Positions 61,519 through 64,000 of a stretch of 64,000 bases of DNA are shown here, piece by piece (within the stretch, counting starts at the first letter, position 1; each line of letters begins with the position of its first letter). The translations under genes and the position numbers were made by a program. Under the pieces are notes generated by a model. It ran no database searches. It saw only the letters and a list, made by a program, of their open reading frames with translations, and had not been told where the DNA came from. Source of the DNA: SKVR01 sp964491395 (lineage in GTDB: Bacteria > Bacteroidota > Bacteroidia > Bacteroidales > UBA7960); contig CAZBGI010000008.1 in NCBI GenBank assembly GCA_964491395.1, forward strand, positions 1 to 64,000, given 5' to 3'.

Positions 61519-63939
61519 CTAGAATTTGAAATTAACACTGATAGAAGGAATGATAGGAAAAATACTCACCTGCATCAGTTCCCGGTTGGTTTCATATCCA
61601 TCACTACCATTTCTCATTACATCTTCCCAGTAATAAAAGAAGGGGTTCTTGCGGCTGTAAGCATTGTATGCTCCCAGCTCAATGGTACGTTTCACGGGAT
61701 ATCCAAACCGGGTAATGTCTTTGTGAAATTGCAGCCCGACATCAAGTCGCTGGTAAGAAGCGGCCCTGAAGCTGTTCTTCTTATCATATACATTGGCGGA
61801 ATACCACCAGGGGTTGTTGTCTGAGTAATATTCCATATTGCCCGATACAGGATGGGTTATTACGGGAAAACGTCCCGTTCCCAGATCATAGGCATTGCCG
61901 GTAGCGTAAACCCAGGTAGCGCTAAAGGTCATTCCTTCAGATACTTCGTATATTCCCACCAGGGAGATGTCATGACGACGGTCATACCGGGCCCAGAATT
62001 TCTCACCGAAATTCAAATCATCAAACTGATGCTGGATCCAGGAAAGCGTATAACCCACCCAGCCGGTGAAACGACCTGCTTTCCGTTGAATCAGAAATTC
62101 AAGACCATAAGCCCATGCATCACCGGCAGTGATATTATCTTCCCACGAAAATTCTTTTGCATTCTCCGGATCTTCAACAAACAGGAAGGAAGCCCCTTCC
62201 TTGTACCCGATGATATCAGTAGATTCCTTGTAGTATCCTTCAATGGAGAACTCCAGGTTTCGTGGAAGCCAGTCCCAGGCAAAACCAGTGGCGACCTGCC
62301 AGGTACGTTGCGGAGCGATATTTCTCGTTGAGGGAACCCACAGGTCGGTAGGTAAACCAATACCCGTAGTACTGAGCAAATGCACATACTGATTCATGGA
62401 GGCAAATGAAGCTTTCCAGCTAACTCCCGGATAAATGACCAGGTTAGCGTTGAAACGTGGTTCCAGGTATTGGTAATTCTTTCCTTCTGTACGCAAATGA
62501 CTGAACCGCAATCCCGGATTGATTTTCATGTAATCCCCAAAGGCAATCTCATCTTCCACATAAATGCCCGACTCCAGTGATCGGTGAATTTCTGCACTAC
62601 GCTCAATGTTTCCTATATCATCATTGCGAAGCACAATGGCACTGGGTGTGAATCGGTGATTCAAAAACTGTACCCCGGCCCTGATATGATGGTTGGACAG
62701 TGGGTGCCAACTCAAGTCGTATTTTATGCCCACATCCTGAATACCGGAATTATAAGTCAGATCAAAGGCACTGGTTTCATTATGAAGGATATCATTGTAT
62801 CTTTCTTTTGAATATATCTCAAGCAGATAATCAGAAAATACAAAAGAAGCATTGGCAAACAACCGATCGCTGAATATATGATTCCACCTTACTGTTGCGG
62901 TAGTATTTTGCCAGAACAATCCCCCTTCAGTGCTGTCTTCGAAGTCAGTACTTTTATACTCATCCTTAAAGAAAAACTTGTCCCTTCCCATATAGCTGCT
63001 TACAAAAACACGGTTATTGGGGTCAATATCATAATTTATCTTTGAATTAAGGTCATAAAAATAGTATCCTCCAAACCCATCATCAGGCATAAAAGGACGG
63101 GTAAGGACATCGAGATATGTTCGCCTGCCCGAAATCAGGAAGGAGGCTTTGTCTTTGATGATGGGCCCTTCAAGCGTAAGTCGGCTGCTGATAATTCCTA
63201 TACCACCCTCACCGGCAAACTTTTGCTTGTTGCCATCTTTCATCTGAATATCCAGCACCGAGGATAATCTTCCCCCAAAACGGGCCGGAAATCCCCCTTT
63301 GTACAATTGCATATTCTTCACGGCATCGCCATTAAAAACGGAGATAAAACCAAACAAGTGATTGGCATTATACACAATGGCATCGTCGAGGATAATGAGA
63401 TTCTGATCAGGCCCTCCACCTCTTACATAAAACCCGCTCGTACCTTCTGTTCCTGATTGCACGCCGGGCATTAGCTGTAATACCTTAAACATATCTTTCT
63501 CTCCCAGCAGGGAAGGAATATTTCGGGCCTGTTGAATCGGAATATCCAGGCGCGACATCTGGACAGTTTGCGAAATACGGGTAAGTCGTTCATCGGTTAC
63601 CACCACTTCCTGGAGTTCAATACTGGGATCCAGTTCAATGTCGAGCCGCAAATTATCAGTTAAAACCAGATTCTTAACTACCGGCACGTAACCTACATAA
63701 GAAAAGATTACTTCAACGCTGTCTGTGGGAAGTGTTATGGAATAAAAACCGTATGTATTGGATGAACTGCCAATGCGAAGATTGGGCTCATAAACATTGG
63801 CGCCAACGAGGGTCTCACGACTCCCCTTTTCATAAATGTATCCGCTTATGGTATATTTGGTGGTTTGCCCGGATAAGAAGGTAATACCTGAAAACAAAAC
63901 TATTACCTGGAAGAACAGTGCAATGAACGTTTTTTTCAT
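61519..63939 (-). CDS. TonB-dependent outer-membrane receptor
   Basis: About 806 residues from the ATG at 63939 (KKTFIALFFQVIVLFSGITF signal); an upstream ATG at 63972 adds 11 polar residues and is less likely. A carboxypeptidase-regulatory-like domain (YTISGYIYEKGSRETLVGA, about 25-105) is followed by the plug (LLGEKDMFKVLQLMPGVQSG, GFYVRGGGPDQNLIILDD) and a 22-strand barrel ending SVNFKF. It takes up a ligand across the outer membrane using TonB/ExbBD energy. It is the first gene of a receptor/DUF4249 pair; the 3' partner begins 5 bp after its stop. Confidence 0.93.
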   Translation of the reverse strand: MKKTFIALFFQVIVLFSGITFLSGQTTKYTISGYIYEKGSRETLVGANVYEPNLRIGSSSNTYGFYSITLPTDSVEVIFSYVGYVPVVKNLVLTDNLRLDIELDPSIELQEVVVTDERLTRISQTVQMSRLDIPIQQARNIPSLLGEKDMFKVLQLMPGVQSGTEGTSGFYVRGGGPDQNLIILDDAIVYNANHLFGFISVFNGDAVKNMQLYKGGFPARFGGRLSSVLDIQMKDGNKQKFAGEGGIGIISSRLTLEGPIIKDKASFLISGRRTYLDVLTRPFMPDDGFGGYYFYDLNSKINYDIDPNNRVFVSSYMGRDKFFFKDEYKSTDFEDSTEGGLFWQNTTATVRWNHIFSDRLFANASFVFSDYLLEIYSKERYNDILHNETSAFDLTYNSGIQDVGIKYDLSWHPLSNHHIRAGVQFLNHRFTPSAIVLRNDDIGNIERSAEIHRSLESGIYVEDEIAFGDYMKINPGLRFSHLRTEGKNYQYLEPRFNANLVIYPGVSWKASFASMNQYVHLLSTTGIGLPTDLWVPSTRNIAPQRTWQVATGFAWDWLPRNLEFSIEGYYKESTDIIGYKEGASFLFVEDPENAKEFSWEDNITAGDAWAYGLEFLIQRKAGRFTGWVGYTLSWIQHQFDDLNFGEKFWARYDRRHDISLVGIYEVSEGMTFSATWVYATGNAYDLGTGRFPVITHPVSGNMEYYSDNNPWWYSANVYDKKNSFRAASYQRLDVGLQFHKDITRFGYPVKRTIELGAYNAYSRKNPFFYYWEDVMRNGSDGYETNRELMQVSIFPIIPSISVNFKF

Positions 63940-64000
63940 GTGCATAAGAATGGGTGGATAGTGCTCTGGCAAAGGTGCAAAAAATTATTACAGATAACGT

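Overview
The window looks like a chromosomal segment from a marine or sediment member of the Bacteroidota, most likely Bacteroidales/Marinilabiliales-like. The evidence is three secreted proteins with type IX secretion (T9SS) C-terminal sorting domains, a TonB-dependent receptor paired with a DUF4249 lipoprotein, Bacteroidota-restricted families (DUF6452/DUF6048, DUF6913, DUF5916), several TAnnTTTG-type -7 promoter boxes, weak or absent Shine-Dalgarno sequences, and moderate GC with AT-rich spacers. The assignment is inferred from gene content; there is no rRNA in the window, and I saw no tRNA or CRISPR array.

Layout. 1-10.3 kb (minus strand): an RHS-core-like fragment at the edge, an ALDH7-type aldehyde dehydrogenase, a three-gene TCA cluster (NADP-isocitrate dehydrogenase, citrate synthase, aconitase), and a PlpD-like patatin fused to an outer-membrane barrel. 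10.5-21.7 kb (plus strand): a T9SS beta-helix protein, PspC and DUF456 membrane proteins, an ArsM-like methyltransferase, a very small cysteine-containing ORF, a radical SAM/SPASM maturase, the DUF6452/DUF6048 pair, an HD hydrolase, a universal stress protein and ligA. 21.6-29 kb: lolD-like ATPase and DUF5916 protein, an Omp85-type barrel, an exonuclease/GIY-YIG fusion and a beta-helix protein. 29-34.4 kb is the most accessory-looking part: a PPAD-like deiminase with a T9SS tail, a truncated IS3 element fused to a gene fragment, an AT-rich secreted protein, and two copies of a 61-bp inverted-repeat element. 34.4-46.6 kb: peptidases (S9 and M19), an ENPP-type phosphodiesterase, a TPR sensor with what appears to be a degenerate SpoIIE phosphatase domain, and PEP carboxylase. 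46.6-64 kb: T9SS M14 carboxypeptidase, dapA cluster, peptide-binding lipoprotein, two-domain stress protein, second M14 peptidase, LA_2272-type repeat protein, sodium:solute symporter, DUF4249 lipoprotein and TonB receptor.

How the parts fit. The cell makes citrate, isocitrate and 2-oxoglutarate from one compact cluster and has anaplerotic PEP carboxylase. It also carries many exported peptidases, a peptide-binding lipoprotein and an outer-membrane uptake pair, consistent with a protein/peptide-degrading heterotroph. The best candidate for an undescribed system is at 14041-16213: an ArsM-like methyltransferase, a 33-residue peptide ending in a Cys-Cys...Cys-His-Asp core, and a radical SAM/SPASM enzyme whose start lies 35 bp downstream of that peptide. 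This arrangement is typical of a ribosomally made, radical-SAM-modified peptide (RiPP) locus. Other items worth attention are the pseudo-SpoIIE sensor, the PPAD-like enzyme, the UvrC-like cysteine cluster in the exonuclease/GIY-YIG fusion, and the paired inverted-repeat elements.
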